Shown: positions 1 to 7,718 of the stretch, piece by piece
How the letters are laid out: every line of letters starts with the position of its first letter
How positions within the stretch are numbered: position 1 is the first letter of the stretch
Origin: a virus
Length of the DNA stretch: 64,000 bases
Direction: 5' to 3' (one strand)
IMG/VR virus record: IMGVR_UViG_3300044655_001100
Span: 32,187 to 96,186 of that record
The notes under the pieces: generated by a model
Database searches by the model: none
What the model saw: only the letters and a program-made list of their open reading frames with translations
Told to the model about the DNA's origin: nothing
Translations under genes and position numbers: made by a program

Positions 1-2
1 TT

Positions 3-659
3 ACTGGTGCTGTTGTTAATAATCTAGGCAGAGGATCAGATAACGCATTCTCCCCAGAAAGATTTATAACTGAATACGGTAAATTATCTGATGCTGGTAA
101 AAATGCTTTATTTGGCCCTGCATCAAATCCTTTGAGACAAAATCTTGAGGATATAACCACAATAGCCAGAACAGTTAAGCAGAGTGGTAAATACATTAAT
201 AGGTCTAAAACCGCCCATGTTTTGAACAGCTTAAATATGTTGGGCAATATAGGAAAATGGGGTGGCGCCGCTATTGGTGGCTTGGGTGTAGAGGAAGCCG
301 CTAGGGGTAAGCCAGAGGGACTTGGGACTGAGATTGGTGGGGCATTGTTGCTTTCATCATTATTGTCTTCTCCAAGAGGCTCTGGAGCCATTTTAAACTA
401 TATGAGAAACGCCACACCTATGGCGGCTCAAGGACTTTTAAACGAAGCAAGAGTGCAAGCCGGTATGTCAAATCCAGATAGAGAGAATCGAGCGTCGGGT
501 GGTAAGGTAGATAAGCGGGATTATCCAGCCAAGCGGCTTACCCGCATGGAGAGAGCTCTGAAGAGAGCACAAGACGCATTAGCAGAAGAAACAAAACCTA
601 TTATGCAAATGCCTGACAGTCATGTTGCTCATGCTCTTGAAATAGCAAAAGATAAATAG
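3..659 (+). CDS. Virion-associated protein, C-terminal part (cut by window edge)
   Basis: The frame is open from the first bases, so this is the last 218 residues of a longer protein. A central Gly/Ala-rich hydrophobic stretch (about residues 80-125) resembles the membrane-active segments of phage internal or ejection proteins. The tail contains NRASGGKVDKRDYPAK, one case of the GG-basic motif that recurs in the proteins at 44.3, 48.0 and 55.7 kb. It sits just upstream of a tail-collar fibre. A role as an injected or internal virion protein is inferred from context; I recognise no named domain. Confidence 0.7.
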   Translation, partial: TGAVVNNLGRGSDNAFSPERFITEYGKLSDAGKNALFGPASNPLRQNLEDITTIARTVKQSGKYINRSKTAHVLNSLNMLGNIGKWGGAAIGGLGVEEAARGKPEGLGTEIGGALLLSSLLSSPRGSGAILNYMRNATPMAAQGLLNEARVQAGMSNPDRENRASGGKVDKRDYPAKRLTRMERALKRAQDALAEETKPIMQMPDSHVAHALEIAKDK

Positions 660-672
660 AAGGAATACGACT

Positions 673-1620
673 TTGGTTAATTCATTTTCTGACGGAAAAG
701 GTCAGTTAGTTGAACCTCCATATGGTAGTTACGTGGATAGCTGGCAATTACCAGTTAACAGTAACTTTGGCCTAACAGATGCATTAGTATCTGGAACGAC
801 GACTATTAATGTTGCAACCATACCTATATCAACGCCGTTTGTAACATTAGTTTTTCAAAACTTTGATACATCGCCAACACCTTGGCAGGTTCCATTAGCT
901 GGCCAGAATCTTAGAATTGTTTTAACGGGAACTCTTGCATTTAATATCATTCTTTATATCCCTGCAAATACCCCTGGCATGTGGATAATTGATAATCAAA
1001 CAAATGGCGCATTTGCAGTTACTGTTAAAACAACGGCAACCGCTTCTACTGGCGTCAATCCACCACAAGGGTATATGAGTTATATATTCTGTGATGGAAC
1101 GAATGTTGATTGGGCAGATGCTGGAGGCGTTATAGCCAATCTTCCTGCTGCTATCCCACCAGGAGTAATTCAGGCGTATGCAGGAGGAAGTATTCCTGCA
1201 GGATGGTTGTATTGTGATGGAGCGGGTGTATCAAGAAATACATATGCTGCTTTATTTGCAGCCATAGGAACAATATGGGGTGTCGGAGACGGATCAACAA
1301 CGTTTAATATCCCCAATTTTGTAGGCATGTTTTTGAGGGGAGCCAATAATGGTGGACCTGCCTTAGGTGTATTTCAGGACCAATCTTTCGCTTCTCATTC
1401 GCACCCAGCATCTTCATCGGATGCAGGTCATACTCACGGAATGCTCAATACAGGCCCTAACGCTAATGGTGGCGGCGCTGGCTGGCTTGTAAACCCAGAG
1501 AGAAATACAGGCTTAAATACGCTTACTGGATATGCTAACATTTCAACGACGGTAGGCGCATCAGGAGGACCAGAAACAAGACCCGTGAACTTTGGTGTAT
1601 ATTACATGATTAAAACATAA
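673..1620 (+). CDS. Tail fibre protein with phage tail collar domain
   Basis: 315 residues with a TTG start eight bases after AAGGA. The C-terminal half is a classic phage tail collar domain: GVIQAYAGGSIPAGWLYCDG, then YAALFAAIGTIWG, GDGSTTFNIPNF and the closing ETRPVNFGVYYMIK. His-rich SHSHP and GHTHG segments lie between, as in short tail fibres that bind metal and receptors. It probably acts at the distal end of the tail in host recognition. The next two genes are oxygenases, an arrangement seen near fibre genes in aquatic phages. Confidence 0.9.
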   Translation: MVNSFSDGKGQLVEPPYGSYVDSWQLPVNSNFGLTDALVSGTTTINVATIPISTPFVTLVFQNFDTSPTPWQVPLAGQNLRIVLTGTLAFNIILYIPANTPGMWIIDNQTNGAFAVTVKTTATASTGVNPPQGYMSYIFCDGTNVDWADAGGVIANLPAAIPPGVIQAYAGGSIPAGWLYCDGAGVSRNTYAALFAAIGTIWGVGDGSTTFNIPNFVGMFLRGANNGGPALGVFQDQSFASHSHPASSSDAGHTHGMLNTGPNANGGGAGWLVNPERNTGLNTLTGYANISTTVGASGGPETRPVNFGVYYMIKT

Positions 1621-1631
1621 AAGGTTGTGTT

Positions 1632-2210
1632 GTGCAGATATTTGATGATTTTTTAAATCCTAAAAATGCAAATTCCGTAGAAAGTTTACTTTGCTCTCCG
1701 GATTTTGAATGGTTTTTCCTAAGTTTCGGGACATGCCCTTCAGAGCATTTAAATATGAAACCAGAGTATGCAGTCCATGACAGGCCGCAATTTTCACATG
1801 CGTTTTATACAGGTAATGTTGTCAATTCTTCTCATTATCGTCATGTAAAATGCATTGTAGAATCTTTAGAACAAAAAACAGGAAAAAGTTTCTTTGACAA
1901 AATGTATCGTCTAAAATCCAACCTTCTTTTAAAAGATGAGAATTTTGGGAAAAACGATCATCATTTTCCGCACACTGATATATCTGATGGTATGTCCCTT
2001 ATTTATTATGTAAATGATAGCGACGGAGATACATTTTTGTTTAACGAAAAAGATATCAGTGATACTTTAACATTATCGCATAGGATAAGCCCTAAGAGGA
2101 ATAGGGCAATATTGTTTGATTCAAGTAAACTTCACGCCAGTTCTTCTCCAAAGATATCTAAATATAGATTAGTTGTTAACATTGTTTTTAAAAATTACGG
2201 AGAGGTTTAA
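1632..2210 (+). CDS. 2-oxoglutarate/Fe(II)-dependent oxygenase-like protein
   Basis: 192 residues with a GTG start. HHFPHTDISDGMSLIYYVND supplies the H-x-D iron ligands of the double-stranded beta-helix fold. A distal His (SSKLHASSS) and an Arg (KYRLVVNIVF) fit the third iron ligand and the 2-oxoglutarate anchor. The protein would hydroxylate a protein, sugar or nucleobase; the substrate cannot be read from sequence. Its stop overlaps the start of a second, different oxygenase, and both follow the collar fibre. Confidence 0.75.
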   Translation: MQIFDDFLNPKNANSVESLLCSPDFEWFFLSFGTCPSEHLNMKPEYAVHDRPQFSHAFYTGNVVNSSHYRHVKCIVESLEQKTGKSFFDKMYRLKSNLLLKDENFGKNDHHFPHTDISDGMSLIYYVNDSDGDTFLFNEKDISDTLTLSHRISPKRNRAILFDSSKLHASSSPKISKYRLVVNIVFKNYGEV

Positions 2211-2803
2211 TGTTAAAATCTCCGCAAAATATGAGTTGGCCTTTTTACGGAGATCATGTCCACAATTATGCCTATTATGACAATGTTTTTAATCATAGTG
2301 AAATACAATTTATTATTGACCATGCAAAAAAATATGAATTAGAAAAAGCAAAATTAGAAAATAATAACGAGCAAGCGTCGATAAGAGACAATGAGATTGT
2401 TTTTATTGGGCCACAGGGAATTGAATGGCTTTTTGAGCGTTTAACACAAGCTTGCCATGAAATGAATGATAAATTCTTTCGATTTGATATATTTGGTTTG
2501 GCAGAAGGTTTACAATTTACGCAATATACGGCCCCAGGCCAGCACTATAAAATTCATATGGACAAGTTGTTTCAAAGAAATGTCCGTAAGTTAAGCATTG
2601 TTATTCAGCTTACAGACGAAAATGAATATGAAGGCGGCGATCTTGAGCTTGTTCTTGGCGCTGGAGACGATACTGTAAAGATGCCTCGTAAAAAGGGCAA
2701 GCTGATCATGTTTCCTAGTTACATCATCCATCAAGTTACGCCTATTACCAAAGGGCAAAGGCATAGTTTGGTAGGGTGGATAACAGGGAAGCCATTTGTA
2801 TGA
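2210..2803 (+). CDS. PKHD-type 2OG-Fe(II) oxygenase
   Basis: 197 residues. The C-terminal half matches prolyl/lysyl-hydroxylase-like enzymes: YTAPGQHYKIHMDK gives the H-x-D pair, EYEGGDLEL the strand turn, GKLIMFPSYIIHQVTPI the distal His, and GQRHSLVGWI the 2-oxoglutarate-binding Arg. All key residues are present, so an active enzyme is likely. It overlaps its oxygenase neighbour by one base, implying coupled translation. The likely target is a virion or host surface molecule (inference). Confidence 0.88.
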   Translation: MLKSPQNMSWPFYGDHVHNYAYYDNVFNHSEIQFIIDHAKKYELEKAKLENNNEQASIRDNEIVFIGPQGIEWLFERLTQACHEMNDKFFRFDIFGLAEGLQFTQYTAPGQHYKIHMDKLFQRNVRKLSIVIQLTDENEYEGGDLELVLGAGDDTVKMPRKKGKLIMFPSYIIHQVTPITKGQRHSLVGWITGKPFV

Positions 2804-2928
2804 TGCATCCCGATCACTTCGACTTCATTATAAAAATGATGAAGGCGTTCTTGATTGCATCTATATGCATATACTCATTTAAACTTGGACGCACAGTTTA
2901 TGTCTTGTATATGATGGGGGATTATTAA
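2800..2928 (+). CDS. Small membrane protein, possible holin component
   Basis: 42 residues starting at an ATGA overlap with the oxygenase stop; its stop codon abuts the endolysin ATG. There is one likely membrane segment (KAFLIASICIYSFKLG). Position directly before the endolysin and size suggest a holin or regulator of lysis, but no family is recognised. Confidence 0.55.
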   Translation: MMHPDHFDFIIKMMKAFLIASICIYSFKLGRTVYVLYMMGDY

Positions 2929-3432
2929 ATGAAAGAGAATTATGCACAGGCCTTAAAACAGGTCTTAAAGTACGAAGGTGGAAAAGTTGACGACCCCAGA
3001 GATCCCGGTGGCCGCACTGCTTTTGGCATCACCCAGGATACTTACGATGCATGGCGCAAGAAACAAAACTTGCCGACAGTTGATGTATTTACGATCAGTC
3101 AGGCAGATGTGGCGGCCATTTACCGCCAAGAATATTGGGATCGTATTCGTGGAGATGATTTGCCCTCTGGCGTTGATTTTGCTGTGTTCGATTATGCAGT
3201 AAACTCAGGCGTCAGTCGTGCAGCTAAAACCCTTCAAGCGGTCGTTGGCGTTACGCAGGACGGTCAGATCGGCCCAGCTACCATACAAGCCGCTAAAACG
3301 TATGTGGCTATGACAGTCACTAATAGACGCCTTGCTTTCATGCAAAGCCTGTCGATCTGGTCAACGTTTGGTAGGGGCTGGTCGGCACGAATAGCGGATG
3401 TAAAGAACCAGATTATTGCTCTCACTAAATAG
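2929..3432 (+). CDS. Endolysin, GH108 family N-acetylmuramidase
   Basis: 167 residues. The N-terminus shows the GH108 signature: YEGGKVDDPRDPGGRTAFGI, with the catalytic Glu in EGG at residues 16-18 and DPGG at 25-28. The rest matches the C-terminal peptidoglycan-binding half of this family (VDFAVFDYAVNSG, then LQAVVGVTQDGQIGPAT). It cleaves the glycan backbone of peptidoglycan at lysis. No signal peptide is visible, so release probably needs a holin; several candidate small membrane proteins surround it. Confidence 0.92.
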   Translation: MKENYAQALKQVLKYEGGKVDDPRDPGGRTAFGITQDTYDAWRKKQNLPTVDVFTISQADVAAIYRQEYWDRIRGDDLPSGVDFAVFDYAVNSGVSRAAKTLQAVVGVTQDGQIGPATIQAAKTYVAMTVTNRRLAFMQSLSIWSTFGRGWSARIADVKNQIIALTK

Positions 3433-3442
3433 GGAGGATGAT

Positions 3443-3586
3443 ATGCTGAAGGATGACATCAGATGGGCTCTATGGGCCATTGTTTTCACTTTGGCTATCT
3501 TTGGCACCGCTATGTTAGCTGGATGCAGCGAATTAAAATATGCTGAATGTTTGGCTAGAGACAACACACGTAACCCATGTCAATAG
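3443..3586 (+). CDS. Small lipoprotein in lysis cassette
   Basis: 47 residues after a strong AGGGAGGATGAT ribosome-binding site. A hydrophobic signal (WAIVFTLAIFGTAML) ends in the lipobox LAGC, followed by a short 20-residue mature part. It may be an outer-membrane lysis accessory or a second o-spanin-like lipoprotein, but it lacks the usual proline-rich tail. Too short for confident naming. Confidence 0.6.
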   Translation: MLKDDIRWALWAIVFTLAIFGTAMLAGCSELKYAECLARDNTRNPCQ

Positions 3587-3595
3587 GAGATTATA

Positions 3596-3763
3596 ATGGG
3601 AATTTTTAAAAACCTTCTCACAACTATCCCTGGTATCTTAACGTTGCTTTCCGTTGCTTACCAATCTTGGCAGACTAAAACAATTGACTGGCCAGCTATG
3701 CAGAATGCTCTTGTTGGGGTTGGCTTGGTGTTCGCCAAGGATTATAATGTTGTTGGTAAATGA
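3596..3763 (+). CDS. Conserved small phage protein of lysis region (AKDYNV motif)
   Basis: 55 residues after GGAGATT. A short hydrophobic N-terminus (IPGILTLLSVAYQSW) is followed by DWPAMQNALVGVGLVFAKDY and NVVGK. Similar 50-60-residue proteins ending in AKDxNV occur beside endolysins in many phages; their function is not established. The stop overlaps the ATG of the next gene. Confidence 0.6.
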   Translation: MGIFKNLLTTIPGILTLLSVAYQSWQTKTIDWPAMQNALVGVGLVFAKDYNVVGK

Positions 3764-4002
3764 TAAGCGTTATATTATCAATCATATCTTCCCTGTTTTC
3801 TTTGGCAGGGAAGGTATTTGATTTCTTATATGCCAAGCAACTGACGGATGCTGGAAAGGCAGAACAACAAGTTGCTGATCTAAAGGCCCAGATAGATGCT
3901 GCTCATAAGGCGTTACAAGCTAGGATTGTTGCTGAGCGTGACGCTTCCGCTAATCCTGACGGGGTGTCAAACGACGACGATGGATTCAAGCGTCCAGACT
4001 GA
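3760..4002 (+). CDS. Inner-membrane spanin-like protein (Rz analogue)
   Basis: 80 residues. An N-terminal hydrophobic segment (ISVILSIISSLFSLAG) is followed by a helical Ala/Gln/Lys-rich stretch (KAEQQVADLKAQIDAAHKAL) typical of i-spanins that bridge the periplasm. Its 3' third is overlapped in the next frame by a lipoprotein gene, the hallmark Rz/Rz1 arrangement. Together they would fuse inner and outer membranes in the last step of lysis. Confidence 0.7.
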   Translation: MISVILSIISSLFSLAGKVFDFLYAKQLTDAGKAEQQVADLKAQIDAAHKALQARIVAERDASANPDGVSNDDDGFKRPD

Positions 4003-4129
4003 TGAATGCTTAATATTTAAGCCTATTACATGGAGTTCCAAGGATACTAAGCCTACAGTTGTTCAAGTGAAGTCTCATAATGCTGCTGGTAAAGCTGCTT
4101 GTAATTGGGGCAAGAAAACAAATGGATAA
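3896..4129 (+). CDS. Outer-membrane spanin-like lipoprotein (Rz1 analogue), overlapping gene
   Basis: 77 residues, starting inside the Rz-like gene in another reading frame and running 127 bases past its end. A signal peptide (LGLLLSVTLPLI) ends in the lipobox LTGC. The mature part FKPITWSSKDTKPTVVQVK then HNAAGKAAC matches a common o-spanin-like family with PIxWSxKDT and HN..C motifs. It should be anchored in the outer membrane and pair with the upstream i-spanin. Confidence 0.75.
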   Translation: MLLIRRYKLGLLLSVTLPLILTGCQTTTMDSSVQTDECLIFKPITWSSKDTKPTVVQVKSHNAAGKAACNWGKKTNG

Positions 4130-4259
4130 AAAAACATATATAATGATTTTAATTATATTTTTATCATGGGCATTTATTTTATTAATTGTAAAAAATAATT
4201 ATTCTACAAGAGATTATATTACTCCAGAAGAAGAAAGCGCATTAACTTTTATCAGATAA
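4122..4259 (+). CDS. Small single-span membrane protein
   Basis: 45 residues overlapping the lipoprotein gene by 8 bases. MDKKTY is followed by a strong membrane segment (IMILIIFLSWAFILLIV) and a polar acidic tail. Its build resembles the small membrane protein at 47509. It may be a late membrane or lysis-timing factor; function unknown. Confidence 0.5.
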   Translation: MDKKTYIMILIIFLSWAFILLIVKNNYSTRDYITPEEESALTFIR

Positions 4260-4331
4260 AATGATATAATCTTTTTTAAATTACTAATAATATTCACTAG
4301 CACATAAATAACAATCCAAAAGGAATGCAAA

Positions 4332-5435
4332 GTGCCAACACCCTCCGTGTCTGCTGAAGAACTTCAGCTTACTTATGATTTATACCAATCTTTGGGTAAT
4401 GCTATTGCTGTGGGGATTAGGCTTGGCATTTCTAAAAGCGCAGTTAATAGAAGACTTCAAAAATATGAGGAGGGTAAAACAAAATTCACAGCGCCAAAGC
4501 TTCCGTCGAAAAGCCGTGACATTGAACAATTGATCAAAGATCGGATTGAAGAAAGTAGGAGAGCTAAAAATGCAGATGCTTCCAGAGATCTCATTCGCAT
4601 TCCTGTACACATTGATGGCCCATTTGGTCTACTCATACTTGGCGACCCACACGTTGATGATGCGGGTTGCGACTTCGAATTGCTTGCGCAACACAGGCAA
4701 ATAATCAAAGACCATCCATTCATTCTGGGAGCATCTGTTGGTGACTATCAGAATGGATGGATAGGAAGATTGGGTGCTTTGTATGGTGAGCAGCAAACAA
4801 CAAGTAAAGAAGCGTGGAAGCTGGTGGATTGGCTGGTTAGCGAAATTAAGTGGCTTTTTCTTATTGCTGGTAATCACGATTTATGGGCAGGTGTGGGTGA
4901 TCCACTGGAGTGGATTGCAGCCCAGCAAGGTAGTCTCTACGAGCCGCACGGTGTCCGCATCGAATTGCATCACCCATGTGGGGCCAAGACAAGGGTTCAC
5001 GCGAGGCACGATTTCCCTGGAACGTCGATTTACAGCCAGCTGCATGGACCACGCCGTGAAGCAATAATGGGTTATAGAGATGATTTAATTATATGTGGAC
5101 ATAAACATACAGGAGCATGTGAAACGTTTGTCACTCCTGACGGAAATGTATGTCAAATTGTCAGAGTATCTGGATATAAAGTTGCAGATTCCTATGCAAA
5201 ACAACTGGGTTTAAAGAAGCATAATATTTTTCCTGGGGCGCTTTGCATAATAGATCCATCCGCTCCAAATACTTCACCAAATCGTGTTTTTACTGCCCCA
5301 AGCGTGGAGAAAGGTGTTATTATTTTAAACGCTCTCAGAGCAGATTTCGAGTCATCACGGGGCATTTCCAATGTGCAAAAACACAAACAAAAAACTCGTT
5401 CAAAACAACAACTTAGTCGGCGGAATTCACGATAA
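4332..5435 (+). CDS. Calcineurin-like metallophosphoesterase with N-terminal helix-turn-helix
   Basis: 367 residues, GTG start. Residues 5-45 look like a helix-turn-helix (AIAVGIRLGISKSAVNRRLQ). The phosphoesterase core shows GDPHVDD (104-110), GASVGDY (133-139), GNHDLW (180-185) and a late GHKHT, the metal ligands of the calcineurin superfamily. The fusion suggests a DNA-directed phosphatase or nuclease. A DNA-end-processing or late regulatory role is possible; the substrate is unknown. The last 65 bases overlap the next gene. Confidence 0.85.
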   Translation: MPTPSVSAEELQLTYDLYQSLGNAIAVGIRLGISKSAVNRRLQKYEEGKTKFTAPKLPSKSRDIEQLIKDRIEESRRAKNADASRDLIRIPVHIDGPFGLLILGDPHVDDAGCDFELLAQHRQIIKDHPFILGASVGDYQNGWIGRLGALYGEQQTTSKEAWKLVDWLVSEIKWLFLIAGNHDLWAGVGDPLEWIAAQQGSLYEPHGVRIELHHPCGAKTRVHARHDFPGTSIYSQLHGPRREAIMGYRDDLIICGHKHTGACETFVTPDGNVCQIVRVSGYKVADSYAKQLGLKKHNIFPGALCIIDPSAPNTSPNRVFTAPSVEKGVIILNALRADFESSRGISNVQKHKQKTRSKQQLSRRNSR

Positions 5436-5646
5436 AATATTAATTGAAAACGAATCAAATTTATCCGATGCGTATAATGATGCATGTGTTTGGATTGCTG
5501 AATTACAATTACAAATAGATACTCTTAAAGCAAAGGTATCATCAGGTTACGTACGTCACGATACTTCCAAAATAAAATGGAAATCTAAGAGTATGGTTCC
5601 AGCCGTTGATGCAGGTGATAGCTGGATAGATACTGGAAAACTTTAA
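5371..5646 (+). CDS. Hypothetical protein
   Basis: 91 residues; the first 65 bases overlap the phosphoesterase gene in another frame, so the true start may be further downstream. A short helical region (DACVWIAELQLQIDTLKAKV) could form a coiled coil. No family recognised. It ends two bases before the next gene, suggesting shared transcription. Confidence 0.5.
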   Translation: MCKNTNKKLVQNNNLVGGIHDKILIENESNLSDAYNDACVWIAELQLQIDTLKAKVSSGYVRHDTSKIKWKSKSMVPAVDAGDSWIDTGKL

Positions 5647-5647
5647 T

Positions 5648-6160
5648 ATGATAACACAAGAATATTTAAAATCTGCGTTAAAATATAATCCAGATACAGG
5701 TGAGTTTTTTTGGAAATATCGTGAAGATATGCCGAAACAATGGAATTCTCTTTGGTCGGGAAAAAAAATAATAGGAAGAAGATGTAAACGAGGTTATTTG
5801 TATATATCAATATGCAATAAAAGATATGGAGCACACAGATTAGCATTTTTATATGTAAATGGCTGGTTACCAACAGAAGTTGATCATATTGATGCTAATG
5901 GAAAAAAGGACGATAACCGAATAAAAAATTTAAGGTCGGCATCAAGTATTGAAAACAAAAATAATGTAGGAATTAGAAAGAACAGTACTAGCGGTTTCAA
6001 GGGAGTTTGTTGGCATAAGGGTGCTAATGGATGGATATCTCGCATTAGGGTTGATTCAAAAAGGATTAATCTTGGTATTTTTGATTGCCCAGCCGCAGCA
6101 TCATTTGCCTATCAAGTAGCTTCAAATATTCATCACGGTGAGTTTGGTAGAATTGTTTAG
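5648..6160 (+). CDS. HNH homing endonuclease with AP2-type DNA-binding domain
   Basis: 170 residues. The N-terminal part (YNPDTGEFFWK, then GAHRLAFLYVNGWLPTEVDH, IDANGKKDDNRIKNLR) is the phage HNH_3 fold with its His/Asp/Asn. The C-terminal part (TSGFKGVCWHKGANGW, RINLGIFDCPAAASFAY) is an AP2-like DNA-binding module. Such proteins are selfish homing endonucleases. The AT-rich coding differs from the neighbouring phosphoesterase, fitting an insertion. A second copy of this architecture is at 23428. Confidence 0.88.
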   Translation: MITQEYLKSALKYNPDTGEFFWKYREDMPKQWNSLWSGKKIIGRRCKRGYLYISICNKRYGAHRLAFLYVNGWLPTEVDHIDANGKKDDNRIKNLRSASSIENKNNVGIRKNSTSGFKGVCWHKGANGWISRIRVDSKRINLGIFDCPAAASFAYQVASNIHHGEFGRIV

Positions 6161-6178
6161 TTTAATACGGGGGTTATA

Positions 6179-6409
6179 ATGGCGGATGATGGGTTTGAAT
6201 TTATCGAAACTCCTGACGGTAATACGATGATGTTGGAGGATAGAATAACAGCAAGAGTAAATGCGTATATTCAGTTAATGCATACTGTCCGGAATATGAA
6301 AGAAGATGAATTAGTAGCAGAGGGGATGCGCATGTTAGAGCGAATTCGCCTCTCTATTCACATTACACCTGAAAGAGATGTTGCTGTTATGAAGGGTGGT
6401 AAATCATAA
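6179..6409 (+). CDS. Hypothetical protein
   Basis: 76 residues starting just after GGGGGTTATA. Acidic, largely helical (NAYIQLMHTVRNMKEDELVA). It is the last rightward gene before the tRNA and the convergent leftward operon. No family recognised. Confidence 0.55.
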   Translation: MADDGFEFIETPDGNTMMLEDRITARVNAYIQLMHTVRNMKEDELVAEGMRMLERIRLSIHITPERDVAVMKGGKS

Positions 6410-6412
6410 AAA

Positions 6413-6488
6413 TGGTGCCCGTTAAGAGATTCGAACTCCTGACCTACTGATTACAAATCAGTTGCGCTACCAGCTGCGCTAAACGGGC
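6413..6488 (-). tRNA. tRNA-Thr (anticodon UGU)
   Basis: On the minus strand the 76 bases fold into a full cloverleaf: acceptor GCCCGTT/AACGGGC, D arm GCGC/GCGC, anticodon stem ACTGA/TCAGT around loop TTTGTAA (anticodon TGT), T arm AGGAG-TTCGAAT-CTCTT, and an encoded CCA end. It reads ACA (and probably other ACN) threonine codons. It lies between the converging late and early transcription units. Confidence 0.96.
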
Positions 6489-6489
6489 A

Positions 6490-6663
6490 TTACTCTTTAT
6501 CTTTTTCTTTAACTATCCCTAGTTCTTTTTCAAGAACTTTTATTTCTTCACGCAGACGGACGATCTCATCTCTAGCATCGCCAAGCATTTGCTCATGGGC
6601 GCTTAACAAAGAGCGTCCATTTAGTCGGCAGTCAATTCTTCTGACTATATCAATCACGGGCAT
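6490..6663 (-). CDS. Hypothetical small helical protein
   Basis: 57 residues from the ATG at 6663 (a TTG at 6672 would add three residues). A charged coiled-coil-like C-terminus (DEIVRLREEIKVLEKELGI) ends in KEKDKE. It is the last gene of the leftward early operon and overlaps the small membrane protein upstream. Function unknown. Confidence 0.5.
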   Translation of the reverse strand: MPVIDIVRRIDCRLNGRSLLSAHEQMLGDARDEIVRLREEIKVLEKELGIVKEKDKE

Positions 6664-6748
6664 TTGAGACAAAAAGCCATACTAGGAAAGCAGCGAAGCT
6701 CCCCCCACTTATGGCAATTGCCCAAGAAAGTAAATCGCTGTCGCTCAC
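6650..6748 (-). CDS. Very small membrane protein
   Basis: 32 residues with a GTG start that overlaps the stop of the upstream gene (GTGA). One membrane segment (SWAIAISGGSFAAFLVWLF). Tight overlaps at both ends support translation, but the length makes the call tentative. Confidence 0.4.
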   Translation of the reverse strand: MSDSDLLSWAIAISGGSFAAFLVWLFVSNARD

Positions 6749-7350
6749 GCATTGACCCTAGTAGCAGTTGCTTCCCAAATAACGCTCTCTACTAACTTGG
6801 TCGGGTCTGTAGCATCCTGTGTAATGAATTGCGTAGCCACAGGGCCAAGTCCCAGCTGCATCCAGTATCGAGCTCCAGTTGCTGGCTTACCATTCCAAGA
6901 CTGTAGATAGCTGAAGACTAGGACGTTATCGTATGTAACCCCAGCAGCAGTGTAAGATGTAAGAAGCTGCTCAAAAGCCACAATCTGATCGCCGCAACTC
7001 GTGGCTGGTGGCCAGCATTTAAAGAAGTCAAACTGTGGGAAGTTCTGATATGTGCTTCCAATGGCTTGAAATTCTCCCCAACCAATCGCAGGTGAGAGGA
7101 CGACCTTTTTGTTGTTGGGATAGTCATCTCGCCACTCCGCAATCCCAAATCCTGGGTTATAACGGTAATACCATCTATTTAGCCATGTTAAATTGGCATC
7201 GTAATTATTATAGAGAATGCTATCGCTGCCAACGTCATAACTGAAGACACTGGTGAAATTAGGAGCCCCTTCAGCCTTATAATCAAACCTTCTTAGCTCA
7301 TGGGTTTTGAATAAAGGCCAATAGGCGGGTACAAAAATAGGGTTGCTCAT
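6745..7350 (-). CDS. Hypothetical protein
   Basis: 201 residues rich in Trp, Tyr and Phe (NRWYYRYNPGFG, YLQSWNGKPATGARYWMQ) with no charged helical character, more like an extracellular or virion beta-rich protein than its small regulatory neighbours. No signal peptide seen. Overlaps the upstream gene by four bases. No family recognised. Confidence 0.6.
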   Translation of the reverse strand: MSNPIFVPAYWPLFKTHELRRFDYKAEGAPNFTSVFSYDVGSDSILYNNYDANLTWLNRWYYRYNPGFGIAEWRDDYPNNKKVVLSPAIGWGEFQAIGSTYQNFPQFDFFKCWPPATSCGDQIVAFEQLLTSYTAAGVTYDNVLVFSYLQSWNGKPATGARYWMQLGLGPVATQFITQDATDPTKLVESVIWEATATRVNA

Positions 7351-7718
7351 GGTATCTCCGTTTGAAAAACAATACCTTTTTCAAAAGCTTTTTTCAACTT
7401 TAATAGTTTTATTTGCCTATTTCTTCTAGCATGAACCAATTGCGTAGACCGGCAAATCTTTTCCAATCTATCATCATAATATCGGCCTTTGGTAGCCGCC
7501 ATCTTTTTATGTAAATATAAGCAGGACGTATGGTCAAGATTAAGGATTTTGCCTAATTGCGGGTAAGATGGTGGTTTCTCACTGTTCCTTAATTCATATA
7601 TTATTTTAGCCCTAGCAGCTGTAATAGCTATATCTCTTCTTGCCCTAGATAATATAGCTTCTTTAGGCATATTATAATTCTTAGCTGTTTCATCTATTAT
7701 TTTCTTAATTCTGCTCAT
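7347..7718 (-). CDS. DnaA domain IV-like DNA-binding protein
   Basis: 123 residues. The central part resembles the helix-turn-helix of DnaA domain IV: ITAARAKIIYELRNSE, PSYPQLGKILNLDHTSCLYL, HKKM, compared with the family's DHTTVLxAxxKI signature. There is no ATPase domain. It could bind DnaA boxes to start phage replication or to block host initiation. The C-terminal tail is strongly basic. It overlaps neighbours on both sides within the early operon. Confidence 0.75.
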   Translation of the reverse strand: MSRIKKIIDETAKNYNMPKEAILSRARRDIAITAARAKIIYELRNSEKPPSYPQLGKILNLDHTSCLYLHKKMAATKGRYYDDRLEKICRSTQLVHARRNRQIKLLKLKKAFEKGIVFQTEIP

